Below, in pieces: positions 8,383-17,183 of a stretch of 64,000 nucleotides of DNA. The translations under genes and the position numbers were made by a program. The stretch is taken from assembly GCA_934726055.1 (NCBI GenBank), contig CAKVCZ010000003.1, positions 1 through 64,000 on the forward strand, written 5' to 3'. This DNA is from an uncultured Candidatus Melainabacteria bacterium. GTDB taxonomy: Bacteria; Cyanobacteriota; Vampirovibrionia; Gastranaerophilales; Gastranaerophilaceae. The notes under the pieces are model-generated. The model was not told where the DNA came from. It worked only from the letters and a program-made list of their open reading frames with translations, and made no database searches. How positions within the stretch are numbered: position 1 is the stretch's first letter; every line of letters begins with the position of its first letter.

Positions 8383-9720
8383 TTAATCTACCTTAAAGAA
8401 TTCTTTTATTTTTGAAACATCTTCGTTTTTGGTAAATATAATAATTTCATCACCTGCCATAATCAACGTGTTTCCTTTTGGTATGATAACATGTTTTTTT
8501 CTATTAATTATTCCAACTACCGCACGTGTTGGTAATTTTAACTCCATAAGTTTTTTAGTAACAAAGTTATCCGGAATAACAATATCTAATACTTCACCCT
8601 GACCTTGTTCAACAGTAGCCAAAATACCAACATTGTGTTCACTGAATTCATTTTTAATTTCATGAAGAGCTGCAAGTTTTGTAGAAACTGCAATATCAAT
8701 TCCGACTTGTTCAAAAAGAGGAATGTTAAACATATTTATAACTCTTGCGATAACACGTTTTACTCCAAGTCTTTTGGTTAAAAGAGAACACATTAAATTT
8801 TTTTCATCATTATTTGTAACACTTATTACAACATCAGAATCTGCAATATCTTCTTCATTTAATAAATCTAAATTTGTACCGTTACCGTTTAATATTAAAG
8901 CTGTTTTTAAAACATCCGCCAAATATTCGCATCTTTGTTCATTTTTTTCAATGATTTTAACTTTAAATTTTAATGATTCTAAATCTCTTGCAAGCATATA
9001 TCCAACATTACCGCCACCAATGATTGTGATTGTTTTTGTTGTATTTTTTTCGTGAAAAAACTTTCCTGCTAAGATATCTAAAGAGTGTGAAGAACCCATA
9101 AAAATAGCTTTATCACCTTCTTTTAGAACGGTATCACCATAAGGGACAAACAATTCGCCTTCATGATTTACCCCAACAATAAGAGTATCAGGTGGAAAAT
9201 CACATTCTCGAACTTTTTTGTCAACTAATACAGAATTTTTTTCAATTTTGTATTCAAGTAACTTTGCCTTACCATTTGCAAAACTTTCTACATCTAATGC
9301 TTTTGCTACGGTAACGGTTTTAAATATTTCCTTTGTTAAAAGTTCTTCCGGACAAATTATGGAATCCACTGCTAATGTTGAATCAGAAGATTCTTTTAAT
9401 GATTTTAAAGTGTTTTTATATGCTTCTTGGTTAATAAAACAAATGGTTTTGATTCCGGACATTTTCTTTACAATCCCGCAAGCTACGATATTTGCTTCAT
9501 CTTCCATTGTGCAAGCAATAAATACATCTGCATCTTTTATGTTTGCTTGTTTTAAAACCTCAATATCTCCTGCAATACCAGCAATAAAACTGATATCCAA
9601 TTTATCAATTTCATCAGTTTTATTTGATTCTTTATCAATAATAGTTACATCATTTTCTTGATAAAATTCATTTGCTATCAGGTAGCCATATTCACTTGCA
9701 CCGTATATTACAATTTTCAT
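8383..9720 (-). CDS. trkA: Trk system NAD-binding gating protein TrkA
   Basis: This is the cytoplasmic regulator of TrkH. The 445 aa comprise two tandem RCK_N/RCK_C units. The first opens with KIVIYGASEYGYLIANEFY at residues 2-20. The second has ITIIGGGNVGYMLARDLE followed by an acidic KIIEKNEQRCEYLA. Each C-terminal TrkA_C lobe follows its Rossmann fold. The gene leads the trkA-trkH-yjbQ operon. It has no Shine-Dalgarno sequence; the -10 box TATATT ends six bases before the ATG, predicting a leaderless message. Confidence 0.93.
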   Translation of the reverse strand: MKIVIYGASEYGYLIANEFYQENDVTIIDKESNKTDEIDKLDISFIAGIAGDIEVLKQANIKDADVFIACTMEDEANIVACGIVKKMSGIKTICFINQEAYKNTLKSLKESSDSTLAVDSIICPEELLTKEIFKTVTVAKALDVESFANGKAKLLEYKIEKNSVLVDKKVRECDFPPDTLIVGVNHEGELFVPYGDTVLKEGDKAIFMGSSHSLDILAGKFFHEKNTTKTITIIGGGNVGYMLARDLESLKFKVKIIEKNEQRCEYLADVLKTALILNGNGTNLDLLNEEDIADSDVVISVTNNDEKNLMCSLLTKRLGVKRVIARVINMFNIPLFEQVGIDIAVSTKLAALHEIKNEFSEHNVGILATVEQGQGEVLDIVIPDNFVTKKLMELKLPTRAVVGIINRKKHVIIPKGNTLIMAGDEIIIFTKNEDVSKIKEFFKVD

Positions 9721-9726
9721 AAAATC

Positions 9727-9755
9727 AATATACTTAAAATAAAGTAATAAGTAAA
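9727..9755 (-). promoter_or_regulatory. Leaderless promoter of trkA operon
   Basis: On the minus strand, TTTACT (9755-9750), a 17-bp spacer and TATATT (9732-9727) are followed by six bases and the ATG at 9720. The expected start of transcription is the A of ATG. No ribosome-binding site is present. Confidence 0.65.
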
Positions 9756-9771
9756 GAGCTGAAAAGTTAAT

Positions 9772-10560
9772 TTATTTGCAAGATGTTACTTCCCAAGAAA
9801 GTTGAGTAGAACCATTTGGACATAATCCGGGATGGCTTGAATAATTAGTGGATTTTAAATAGTCCATGTTCCCTGTTTTAATAACCCATGATGAGCAATA
9901 AAAACCATATTTAAAACATGTTATTTTTATATCACTTGAACTTCCATCTGTTTCTCCGTTTAATCCTTCAGGTAAAACTCCTCTTTTTGTTAACCAAAAA
10001 CGAAATAAATCTTTACCCCATGTGTATGCACCTCTGTTAGGTCCATCAACATCTACATAAATTTCTCCACAGATATCATCAATATTTCCATTTACTATAT
10101 TGCATGAAGAATTTTCTATATGAAATGCAACAGAAACTCCATTTTGTAGTATTATTTTAGGTTCTCTGTTAATTAAATTATAATTGTCTACGTTATCCAT
10201 TAAATCGTGATGATAATGTCCTGTAAAACAGCCTCCATTATTAATGCCGGTAGTTACGTCAGAAAGACAGTCTTTACTGATTTTCAAATGCTTTATAAAA
10301 TAATTTGCAAATCTTAGTTCGCATGTTTCAGAATTTCCTGCACCAATGCACCAAGTATTAATATTTCCGTATTTAGAAGTTGCTCTTTGGAATGCTTCAT
10401 CCAGTGTCGAATAAGTGATTTTTAGTTTAGTAATTTTTTCACTATCTCCTGATGCATTAAGTAGATTTGGTACCGTTAATGCAGATACAGTACCTATAAT
10501 TCCTATTACAATAAGCACTTCTGCAAGTGTAAAAGCCACTTTTTTTATTTTATTAAACAT
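9772..10560 (-). CDS. Pseudopilin-like protein with prepilin-type N-terminus
   Basis: This 262-aa protein starts with a short basic leader and AFTLAEVLIVIGIIGTV, a classic class III prepilin signal. Cleavage is expected between Ala and Phe, with Glu at +5. A hydrophobic helix is followed by a globular Cys-rich domain containing at least nine cysteines, for example in NTWCIG, ETCELRF and CFKYGFYC. The protein should be processed by prepilin peptidase and either assemble into, or be carried by, a type IV pilus or type II secretion pseudopilus. The AAGGA ribosome-binding site is 7 bp from the ATG. It lies 15 bp after yqeG, so it probably shares the U32-yqeG transcript. The globular domain is not recognised. 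Confidence 0.8.
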   Translation of the reverse strand: MFNKIKKVAFTLAEVLIVIGIIGTVSALTVPNLLNASGDSEKITKLKITYSTLDEAFQRATSKYGNINTWCIGAGNSETCELRFANYFIKHLKISKDCLSDVTTGINNGGCFTGHYHHDLMDNVDNYNLINREPKIILQNGVSVAFHIENSSCNIVNGNIDDICGEIYVDVDGPNRGAYTWGKDLFRFWLTKRGVLPEGLNGETDGSSSDIKITCFKYGFYCSSWVIKTGNMDYLKSTNYSSHPGLCPNGSTQLSWEVTSCK

Positions 10561-10575
10561 AGTCTGATCCTTATC

Positions 10576-11055
10576 TTAAAATGGGCAGATGGTTAATCGT
10601 TCAAGAAATCTTACAAATTTCGTTGCAATATTTTCATTAGGATTGATTGAACCAACTAAAATAGTTTTTGTTCCGGCAAGTTTGCCTGCCAAAATATCCG
10701 TTAGAGGTCTATCTCCTACAAAAACAGCTTCATTAGGTTTTACGTACATTCCTTTTATAATTTTTTTCAAAACTTTTGGTGATGGTTTTCCTGCACCCCA
10801 ATAAACTTTGTAAGGGGATGCAAGGTTTACTCTGTCTAAATAATCTTGAGAATGATTATTTGTTACAATTGCAATGTAAAAATCTTTATTAAATTTTTCA
10901 AACCATTCTAAAGTTTCTTTTGTAAAAACTCCAGTTTTAGATTGCATTACAGTACTATCTAAATCTAATAACAGAAGTTTCACTCCCATTTTTTTTAACA
11001 TTTCCGGAGTTATTTCATAAATGTTTTTTAAATTTTCATTAGGACGTAGTATCAT
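10576..11055 (-). CDS. yqeG: YqeG-family HAD (IIIA) phosphatase
   Basis: This 159-aa HAD-superfamily phosphatase has the nucleophile motif LLLDLDSTV, the second motif IVTNN, the lysine GKPSPKVLKKI and the acidic VGDRPLTDI. It lacks a cap domain, as expected for subclass IIIA. YqeG homologues act on phosphorylated small molecules, but the substrate here is unknown. The start (AAGGAG ribosome-binding site) lies inside the end of the U32 gene, a 17-bp overlap that suggests coupling. Confidence 0.85.
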   Translation of the reverse strand: MILRPNENLKNIYEITPEMLKKMGVKLLLLDLDSTVMQSKTGVFTKETLEWFEKFNKDFYIAIVTNNHSQDYLDRVNLASPYKVYWGAGKPSPKVLKKIIKGMYVKPNEAVFVGDRPLTDILAGKLAGTKTILVGSINPNENIATKFVRFLERLTICPF

Positions 11056-12286
11056 CGTTTTTTATCTCCTTCGTTCTGGCAAGAGCATACTTGTAATTTT
11101 TTGGTGCTCTTTCAAATTTTATCCAAAGTTCATCGTTTGTATTTGCAACTTCCAATTCTTCTTTTGTTTTATCGCTGATAATTTCAGTTGCATGAGTAAA
11201 GTATTGTTCATCAGGTGTTATAATTTCTATTTCCTGACCTTTTAAAAATTTATTTTTTGTTTTTACAAGATAACTGTCTTCTTTTTTATCCCAGAATTCA
11301 CATAAAAAGTCTGCTCCTGCTAAACCTTTTGATATATCATAACTGTAACTTTCCGAGTTGTTATTTCCCAAATAAAAACCTTGAGTATAACCTCTATTTC
11401 CTACTTTTTTAAGCTCAAGAAAATATTTGTGTAAATCATCAGTTTTTCCTGATAAAACTTCATCAATAGCGTTTCTATATGCTTTAGTTACGGCAGAAAC
11501 ATAATACAAACTTTTTGTTCTTCCTTCAATTTTTAAAGAATCAACACCTGCATCAATTAATTGAGGTAAATATTCAACTAAACATAAATCTTTTGGACTT
11601 AAAATATGCGTACCACGTTCATTTTGTTCGATTTCGTAATACTGTCCTGGGCGTGTTTCTTCTACAAGTTTATAACTCCATCTGCAAGGTTGAGCACAAT
11701 TTCCATGGTTTGCTTTTCTTTCTCCATCGGTCATGTAGTCGCTTAATAAGCATCTTCCTGAGAAAGAAACACATTGTGAACCATGAACAAACACTTCCAA
11801 TTCCATATCAGGAACTTTTTGTTTAATTTCTGCAACATCTTTTATTGGCAATTCTCGTGCAAGAATAGAACGAACTGCACCCAAATCTTGCCAAAACTTC
11901 ACTGCTTCATAATTTAAAGTATTTGTTTGAGTGCTCACATGAATTGGCATGTCAGGCATGTATTTTCTAACAAGTCTAAACACTCCAAAATCGCTCAAAA
12001 TTATTGCATCAGGATTAGCATCTTTTATTTTATCCATAACACTTTCTAATAAACGAATATCGTCGTTAAAAGAAAATATATTTAGTGTTAAGTATGCTTT
12101 TGCACCTAAATTTCGAGCCATGTCAATTGCAGATTTCAAGTTCTCCATTGTAATAAGTTCACCTTTACGCATTGCACGTAAACTAAAGTCAACAACTCCA
12201 AGGTAAACTGCATCTGCACCATAAGTTACAGCATATTTTAATTTTTCAATATTACCAGCCGGCATTAATAATTCGGGTTTGTTCAT
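11039..12286 (-). CDS. U32-family peptidase-like RNA-hydroxylation protein
   Basis: This 415-aa U32 protein opens with ELLMPAGNIEKLKYAVTYGADAVYLG and contains the family core around FVHGSQCVSFSGRCLLS with its downstream Cys residues (GNCAQPCRW) and SLKIEGRTKS. Characterised members such as TrhP and RlhA take part in prephenate-dependent hydroxylation of tRNA or rRNA uridine/cytidine, although the family was first named as collagenases. Which RNA is modified cannot be told. It is the first gene of a U32-yqeG-pseudopilin transcript and has a leaderless-type start. Confidence 0.85.
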   Translation of the reverse strand: MNKPELLMPAGNIEKLKYAVTYGADAVYLGVVDFSLRAMRKGELITMENLKSAIDMARNLGAKAYLTLNIFSFNDDIRLLESVMDKIKDANPDAIILSDFGVFRLVRKYMPDMPIHVSTQTNTLNYEAVKFWQDLGAVRSILARELPIKDVAEIKQKVPDMELEVFVHGSQCVSFSGRCLLSDYMTDGERKANHGNCAQPCRWSYKLVEETRPGQYYEIEQNERGTHILSPKDLCLVEYLPQLIDAGVDSLKIEGRTKSLYYVSAVTKAYRNAIDEVLSGKTDDLHKYFLELKKVGNRGYTQGFYLGNNNSESYSYDISKGLAGADFLCEFWDKKEDSYLVKTKNKFLKGQEIEIITPDEQYFTHATEIISDKTKEELEVANTNDELWIKFERAPKNYKYALARTKEIKNDDTTS

Positions 12287-12292
12287 AAGAAT

Positions 12293-12321
12293 AGTTTACC
12301 CTAAACTAATCACCTGTGCAA
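12293..12321 (-). promoter_or_regulatory. Leaderless promoter of the U32 gene
   Basis: On the minus strand, TTGCAC (12321-12316), a 17-bp spacer and TAAACT (12298-12293) are followed by exactly six bases and the ATG at 12286. No Shine-Dalgarno sequence is seen. Confidence 0.6.
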
Positions 12322-12369
12322 TGTATATTTTTATATTTGCATCTAAAATTCCAACAAAAGGAGTAAATT

Positions 12370-12825
12370 ATGAGAAATTTTATTATTTTAATTATGTTAT
12401 CAATGTTTTTAATTCCTGAAGCAATTGCAGCAACTTCAAGTTTTAAAACATATACGCCATTAGATACAAATTACAACAATTGGGCTAATTGGAATGCGTA
12501 CAACAAAAACATTTTACCTCCGCCAAGACCTTTAACAAAAGCAGAAAGACGAATGTTAGATGCTCAAAGATATTATAATTATTATAATTCTCCGTATGAT
12601 ACTTATTATTATCCACAAAAGTCATGGAAAAATAATATAATAAACTTTTTTGGGAAAGGTCAAGTTACAGGATATACTCCAAATACGTCAACTTGGAGCA
12701 ATAATTTTTGGAATAATGGAACAAATCCTTACGGATATCAAAATTATACGCAAGATGATAAAGGAAATTATTTCTACAATAATTATGATCAACAAACTGG
12801 CGGCAGTGTAAGGATTTTGGACTAA
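12370..12825 (+). CDS. Secreted Asn/Tyr-rich hypothetical protein
   Basis: This is a 151-aa protein I do not recognise. Residues 1-20 form a signal peptide ending in AIAA, so it is probably exported. The mature part is low in complexity and rich in Asn, Tyr, Trp and Pro (YYNYYNSPYDTYYYP, NNFWNNGTNPYG). This composition suits an extracellular or periplasmic surface protein with little regular core. A strong AAAGGAG ribosome-binding site precedes the ATG. It diverges from the U32 gene and converges on the Cys-cluster gene. No terminator was recognised behind it. Confidence 0.7.
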   Translation: MRNFIILIMLSMFLIPEAIAATSSFKTYTPLDTNYNNWANWNAYNKNILPPPRPLTKAERRMLDAQRYYNYYNSPYDTYYYPQKSWKNNIINFFGKGQVTGYTPNTSTWSNNFWNNGTNPYGYQNYTQDDKGNYFYNNYDQQTGGSVRILD

Positions 12826-12907
12826 ATTAAAAGGCAGATATATTATTTGTATAATGTTTACAAGTAGGATATAGAGAGCTTCAATCTTTTTAGTTTTTTG
12901 TCCGTAA

Positions 12908-13297
12908 CTATTTTAAATAATCTTTAAAATCCTTTTTATTGATTTTATATCCGCAACCATCAGGAAGTTTTGCATAAAATTTAACCTTTTTTGCAGGGTA
13001 TTTGCGACACATTGGTAATCGGTGCTTATAATCAGAACATAATCCGTCTTTTGTAACCAATTTGCATGCAAAAATTAAATTACCGTCCTCGTCTTTTCCT
13101 TTTATATAAAATCTCCTATACGCAGGAAAAAGAATCTGCATAAATTTAAACTCTTTTTCTGTATATGTATCAACACTATACATATGATTACAGCATTTTC
13201 CGCATTTTTTACATTCACCTGTAATCTCATAAGTTAACTTCTCTACAACAAAATAAGAGCGAATTTCGTTTATAAATGATACAATAAAATCTATCAT
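12908..13297 (-). CDS. YkgJ-family cysteine-cluster protein
   Basis: This small 129-aa protein has the zinc/iron-chelating Cys cluster of the YkgJ family: CKKCGKCCNHM near residues 29-39, then FACKL, DGLCSDYKHRLPMCRKYP and a final GCGYKI. The eight or so cysteines are likely metal ligands. The function of the family is unknown. No good Shine-Dalgarno sequence precedes the ATG. It faces the PBP gene divergently across 68 bp. Confidence 0.8.
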   Translation of the reverse strand: MIDFIVSFINEIRSYFVVEKLTYEITGECKKCGKCCNHMYSVDTYTEKEFKFMQILFPAYRRFYIKGKDEDGNLIFACKLVTKDGLCSDYKHRLPMCRKYPAKKVKFYAKLPDGCGYKINKKDFKDYLK

Positions 13298-13365
13298 GGT
13301 GTTTACAATTTCGGTTTTTATACAATAATTATATTATAGAGAAATTATAATATAAGGCAAGAAAA

Positions 13366-15543
13366 ATGTATAATTTTATAGTACCAAAACAAATAAAAAA
13401 AGCTAAAAATACAAAGTTACGCTCTACAATTGCATACTTTGCAAGTATCATATTCGCCGTAGCATTTGCAGGAGTTGTATCTTTTAAACTTTATTTGGGA
13501 ACTTTACCTCCAATTAACAATTTAGAAGAATTTAGACCAAATATTATTACAAAATTTTATTCTAAAGATGGTGAAATTATAAAAACTTTCACAGCATACA
13601 CATTTAAAAATGTGGATTTGGAAGAAATTCCTGATACATTAATTCAAGCTATTATTGCAACAGAGGATAAAAATTTCTATCATCATGATGGATATGACCT
13701 AATGAGTCTTGGACGATCTATTCTTGCAAATATTATGGCAGGACATGTTGTTCAAGGGGCAAGTACTATCACACAACAGTTGTCAAGAATTTTATTTTTG
13801 TCAAATGAAAAAACTTTTACAAGAAAAATTAAAGAATTTATTATCGCTGCGAGAATTGAAAAAACAATATCTAAAGATAAAATTTTGGAAATGTATTTGA
13901 ATAATGTTTACTTAGGTTCAGGTGCCTACGGTGTCGAAGGTGCAGCACAAATATATTTTAATAAACATATAAATGAGCTTAGTCTTTCTGAAATAGCTCT
14001 AATCGCAGGTTTGCCACAAGCACCATCAGTTTATTCTCCATTTAATGATAAAAAGAAAGCTGAACAGCGAAGAAATCAAGTTTTAAGACGTATGTATAAA
14101 ATGCGTTATATTACGAAAGATCAATATAAACGGGCTAAAAAGGAACCTATTAAATTAAGTTCTATGCCACAGCTATACACATTTAACAAAGCTCCATATT
14201 TTTGTGATTATGTGATGAAAGAATTGGAAAGGCTTGGATTTGATGAAACTGATATCTCTCAAGGCGGTTATAAAATTGTAACAACACTTGATTATAAAAC
14301 TCAAGTTGCCGCAAATGAAGCTATTTTAAGAAATATGAATGGATGGGGATTAACAGGGACAAATCAACAAGCTGCAATTTTTACTTTTAATACAACAGAT
14401 GGAAGAATTTTAGCTTATGCCGGAGGTAAAGATTATACACAATCTCAATTTGATCGTGTTACTCAAGCAATAAGACCACCGGGTTCAGCTTTTAAACCAT
14501 TTGTATATGCTGCTGCAATTGAAAAAGGTCTTGGACCAAACGATATGATTCAGGATATGCCGGTAAAAATCGGTAATTGGGCACCGAGAAACTATGGAAA
14601 TAAATATAGAGGTGAAATTCCTTTATATACAGCTTTAATGGTATCTTCAAATGTTTGTGCCGCAAGATTAATTGAATATGTAGGCATAAGACCTGTTATA
14701 CAACTTGCAAGAGTTATGGGTATTACAACTCCACTGGAATATGACTATACAATCGCACTTGGTTCAAACGGTGTAAAATTATTTGAAATGACTAGAGCAT
14801 ACGGTATTTTTTCAAATGGCGGATACAGAGTTGAACCTTATGCTGTTGAAAGTATTGAAACATCAAGAGGTAAAATAATTTATACTGCACCAAAAGCAAA
14901 ATCTACAAAAGTTATGGCTGTTGAAACAGCTGCTGCAATGACAACAATGATGAAAACAGTTATTCAAAGTGGTACAGGTGTTGCTGCAAACATTGGTAAA
15001 CCTGCTGCTGTAAAAACAGGTACAACAGATGATTCAAAAGATGCAACATTCTTTGGATACACACCTGATGTTGTTACTGGTGTTTGGGTTGGTAACGATG
15101 ATAATACAAAAATGGGTAACCTTACAGGTGGTACTGTTCCTGCTTTAATATGGAAAGATATTATGAAAGTTGCAACAGAACCATACGGCAGTAAAGAATT
15201 TGATTACACTGACGTTCAACTAAAAGCTTTTAGAATGAAAGGTAAACCGGTTATTATTTCACCTGAAAATGCAAAAAAAGAATTTGATAGAGAAGAACAA
15301 AAAAATAAAGAAGAAGCTAAACAAAAAGAATTGGAAATGAACAATGATGTAGATGATATTGAAAAAGAACCTGCAATTGTTCCTGTTGCTAAAAATAAAG
15401 CCAAATTCAGAAATGATATTAAAAATGATGTAAATAATATGACAGTTCCAAAAGTTGATGTAAAACAAATAAAAATAGAACAGCCTTCATCAACTGAAAA
15501 TGATGCGAAATTAGCACCAATTCCAATGGCAAAACCATTTTAA
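13366..15543 (+). CDS. Class A penicillin-binding protein (PBP1A type)
   Basis: This bifunctional peptidoglycan synthase has 725 aa. A single N-terminal membrane anchor (about 20-48) is followed by a GT51 glycosyltransferase domain with EDKNFYHHDGYD, GASTITQQLSR and KILEMYLNNVYLG. The transpeptidase domain has the acyl-serine S374 in SAFK, SSN in the middle motif and K550-T-G. The last ~100 residues are a charged, Lys/Glu-rich tail ending in a Pro-rich stretch, probably disordered. TATAAT at 13346-13351 would give a very short leader. It acts on the periplasmic face of the inner membrane. Confidence 0.93.
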   Translation: MYNFIVPKQIKKAKNTKLRSTIAYFASIIFAVAFAGVVSFKLYLGTLPPINNLEEFRPNIITKFYSKDGEIIKTFTAYTFKNVDLEEIPDTLIQAIIATEDKNFYHHDGYDLMSLGRSILANIMAGHVVQGASTITQQLSRILFLSNEKTFTRKIKEFIIAARIEKTISKDKILEMYLNNVYLGSGAYGVEGAAQIYFNKHINELSLSEIALIAGLPQAPSVYSPFNDKKKAEQRRNQVLRRMYKMRYITKDQYKRAKKEPIKLSSMPQLYTFNKAPYFCDYVMKELERLGFDETDISQGGYKIVTTLDYKTQVAANEAILRNMNGWGLTGTNQQAAIFTFNTTDGRILAYAGGKDYTQSQFDRVTQAIRPPGSAFKPFVYAAAIEKGLGPNDMIQDMPVKIGNWAPRNYGNKYRGEIPLYTALMVSSNVCAARLIEYVGIRPVIQLARVMGITTPLEYDYTIALGSNGVKLFEMTRAYGIFSNGGYRVEPYAVESIETSRGKIIYTAPKAKSTKVMAVETAAAMTTMMKTVIQSGTGVAANIGKPAAVKTGTTDDSKDATFFGYTPDVVTGVWVGNDDNTKMGNLTGGTVPALIWKDIMKVATEPYGSKEFDYTDVQLKAFRMKGKPVIISPENAKKEFDREEQKNKEEAKQKELEMNNDVDDIEKEPAIVPVAKNKAKFRNDIKNDVNNMTVPKVDVKQIKIEQPSSTENDAKLAPIPMAKPF

Positions 15544-15582
15544 AAAAACAAATAAATTATACAAGAAAATAAAGGAAAAGAA

Positions 15583-17091
15583 ATGACACAAGTACAAGAA
15601 GAAAACAAAACATCAATTTCTCCAAAAGAGAACATTAGACAAGCCAGAGTTCAAAAATTAACAGATTTTGAACAAAAGGGTATTAATCCATATCCTTATA
15701 AGTACGATAAAACAGCAACCGCTTCACAATTGCAAGAAAAATACAAAGATCTTCCAGCAGGCGAAGAAACAGAGGACGAATATGCAGTAGCAGGAAGAGT
15801 CATGGCTATGAGAAATACAGGTATGTTCATTGATTTGCAGGATGATACCGGAAAAATTCAAATATTTTCACATAAACAAAATTTAGGTGAAGACAAATTT
15901 AAAACACTTAAATTAGTTGATGTTGGTGATATTATCGGATTCAAAGGAACAATCAGAAGAACTCCAAGGGGTGAACTTTCTATAAAAGCGACTGATTATA
16001 CCGTTTTATGTAAGGCTCTTTTACCATTGCCTGAAAAATTTCATGGTTTGACTGATGTTGAAACTAAATACAGACAAAGATATGTTGATTTAATTGTAAA
16101 CGAAGAAACTCGTGATACATTTAGAAAAAGAAGTTTAATCATTTCTAAAATTAGAGAGTTTTTAGCAAAGAGAAATTATCTTGAAGTTGAAACACCTATC
16201 TTGCAAACAGTGGCATCAGGTGCTAACGCAAGACCATTTAATACTCATCATAACGCATTAGATATGGATATGACAATGAGAATTGCTCTTGAGTTATATC
16301 TAAAACGTTTAATTGTTGGTGGTGTTTCAGAAAGAGTTTATGAAATCGGGAAATGCTTTAGAAATGAAGGTATTGATACAAGGCACAATCCTGAATTTAC
16401 TATGATTGAATTATACCAAGCATACGCAGATTATAATGATATGATGGAATTGACAGAAAATCTTGTAGCTTATGTAGCTCAAGAAGTTCTTGGTACAACA
16501 AAAATTAAGTATGGAGAACATGAAATTGATTTAACTCCTCCATGGGATAGAAAAACTATGATTGGTGCTATTCAAGAAGTTACAGGTGTTGATTTTGCGG
16601 CATGTCAAACTGTTGAACAATCACTTGATTTAGCAAAATCTATTGGTGTAAATGCTGAAGATTGCGATTGCTGGGGTAAAGTAATTGATAAAGTATTTGA
16701 AGAAAAAGTAGAACCTGATTTAATCCAACCGGTTCACATTATTGATTATCCATTAGAAATATCTCCATTGGCAAAAGTTCACAGAGATAATCCAAGATTA
16801 ACAGAGCGTTTTGAAACTCGTGTTAACGGATGGGAAATTGCAAATGCATTTTCTGAATTGACAGATCCAATAGATCAAAGAAAACGTTTTGAAGGACAGG
16901 CACTTGCAAAAGCTAACGGTGATGATGAAGCTATGGAAATCGATGAAGACTTTATCGAAGCTCTTGAGTATGGCATGCCACCAACAGGTGGTATGGGTAT
17001 GGGAATTGACAGATTGGTTATGTTATTAACTAACTCTCAAACAATACGTGATGTTATCGCATTCCCAACAATGAAAAATATTAAGAAATAA
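15583..17091 (+). CDS. lysS: Lysyl-tRNA synthetase, class II
   Basis: This 502-aa enzyme charges tRNA-Lys. An N-terminal OB-fold anticodon-binding domain (VAGRVMAMRNTGMFIDLQDDTGKIQIF) precedes the class II core. Motif 1 is near FLAKRNYLEVETPIL, motif 2 is EIGKCFRNEGIDTRHNPEFT and motif 3 is GGMGMGIDRLVML. A normal ribosome-binding site (AAAGGAAAAG) precedes the ATG and a strong terminator follows. All elements look intact. Confidence 0.97.
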   Translation: MTQVQEENKTSISPKENIRQARVQKLTDFEQKGINPYPYKYDKTATASQLQEKYKDLPAGEETEDEYAVAGRVMAMRNTGMFIDLQDDTGKIQIFSHKQNLGEDKFKTLKLVDVGDIIGFKGTIRRTPRGELSIKATDYTVLCKALLPLPEKFHGLTDVETKYRQRYVDLIVNEETRDTFRKRSLIISKIREFLAKRNYLEVETPILQTVASGANARPFNTHHNALDMDMTMRIALELYLKRLIVGGVSERVYEIGKCFRNEGIDTRHNPEFTMIELYQAYADYNDMMELTENLVAYVAQEVLGTTKIKYGEHEIDLTPPWDRKTMIGAIQEVTGVDFAACQTVEQSLDLAKSIGVNAEDCDCWGKVIDKVFEEKVEPDLIQPVHIIDYPLEISPLAKVHRDNPRLTERFETRVNGWEIANAFSELTDPIDQRKRFEGQALAKANGDDEAMEIDEDFIEALEYGMPPTGGMGMGIDRLVMLLTNSQTIRDVIAFPTMKNIKK

Positions 17092-17110
17092 AATTTAAAA
17101 TAGAATAACA

Positions 17111-17146
17111 AAAAGACTCAACCTATAAAAATGGATTGAGTCTTTT
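17111..17146. terminator. Bidirectional terminator between lysS and the LptF/G gene
   Basis: AAAAGACTCAACC and GGATTGAGTCTTTT pair with one bulged A, giving an A-tract/T-tract flanked stem that works in both directions. The stem lies between convergent genes. Confidence 0.85.
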
Positions 17147-17183
17147 CTATTGTTCAAAATTATATAACCATTGACAAATTTTA

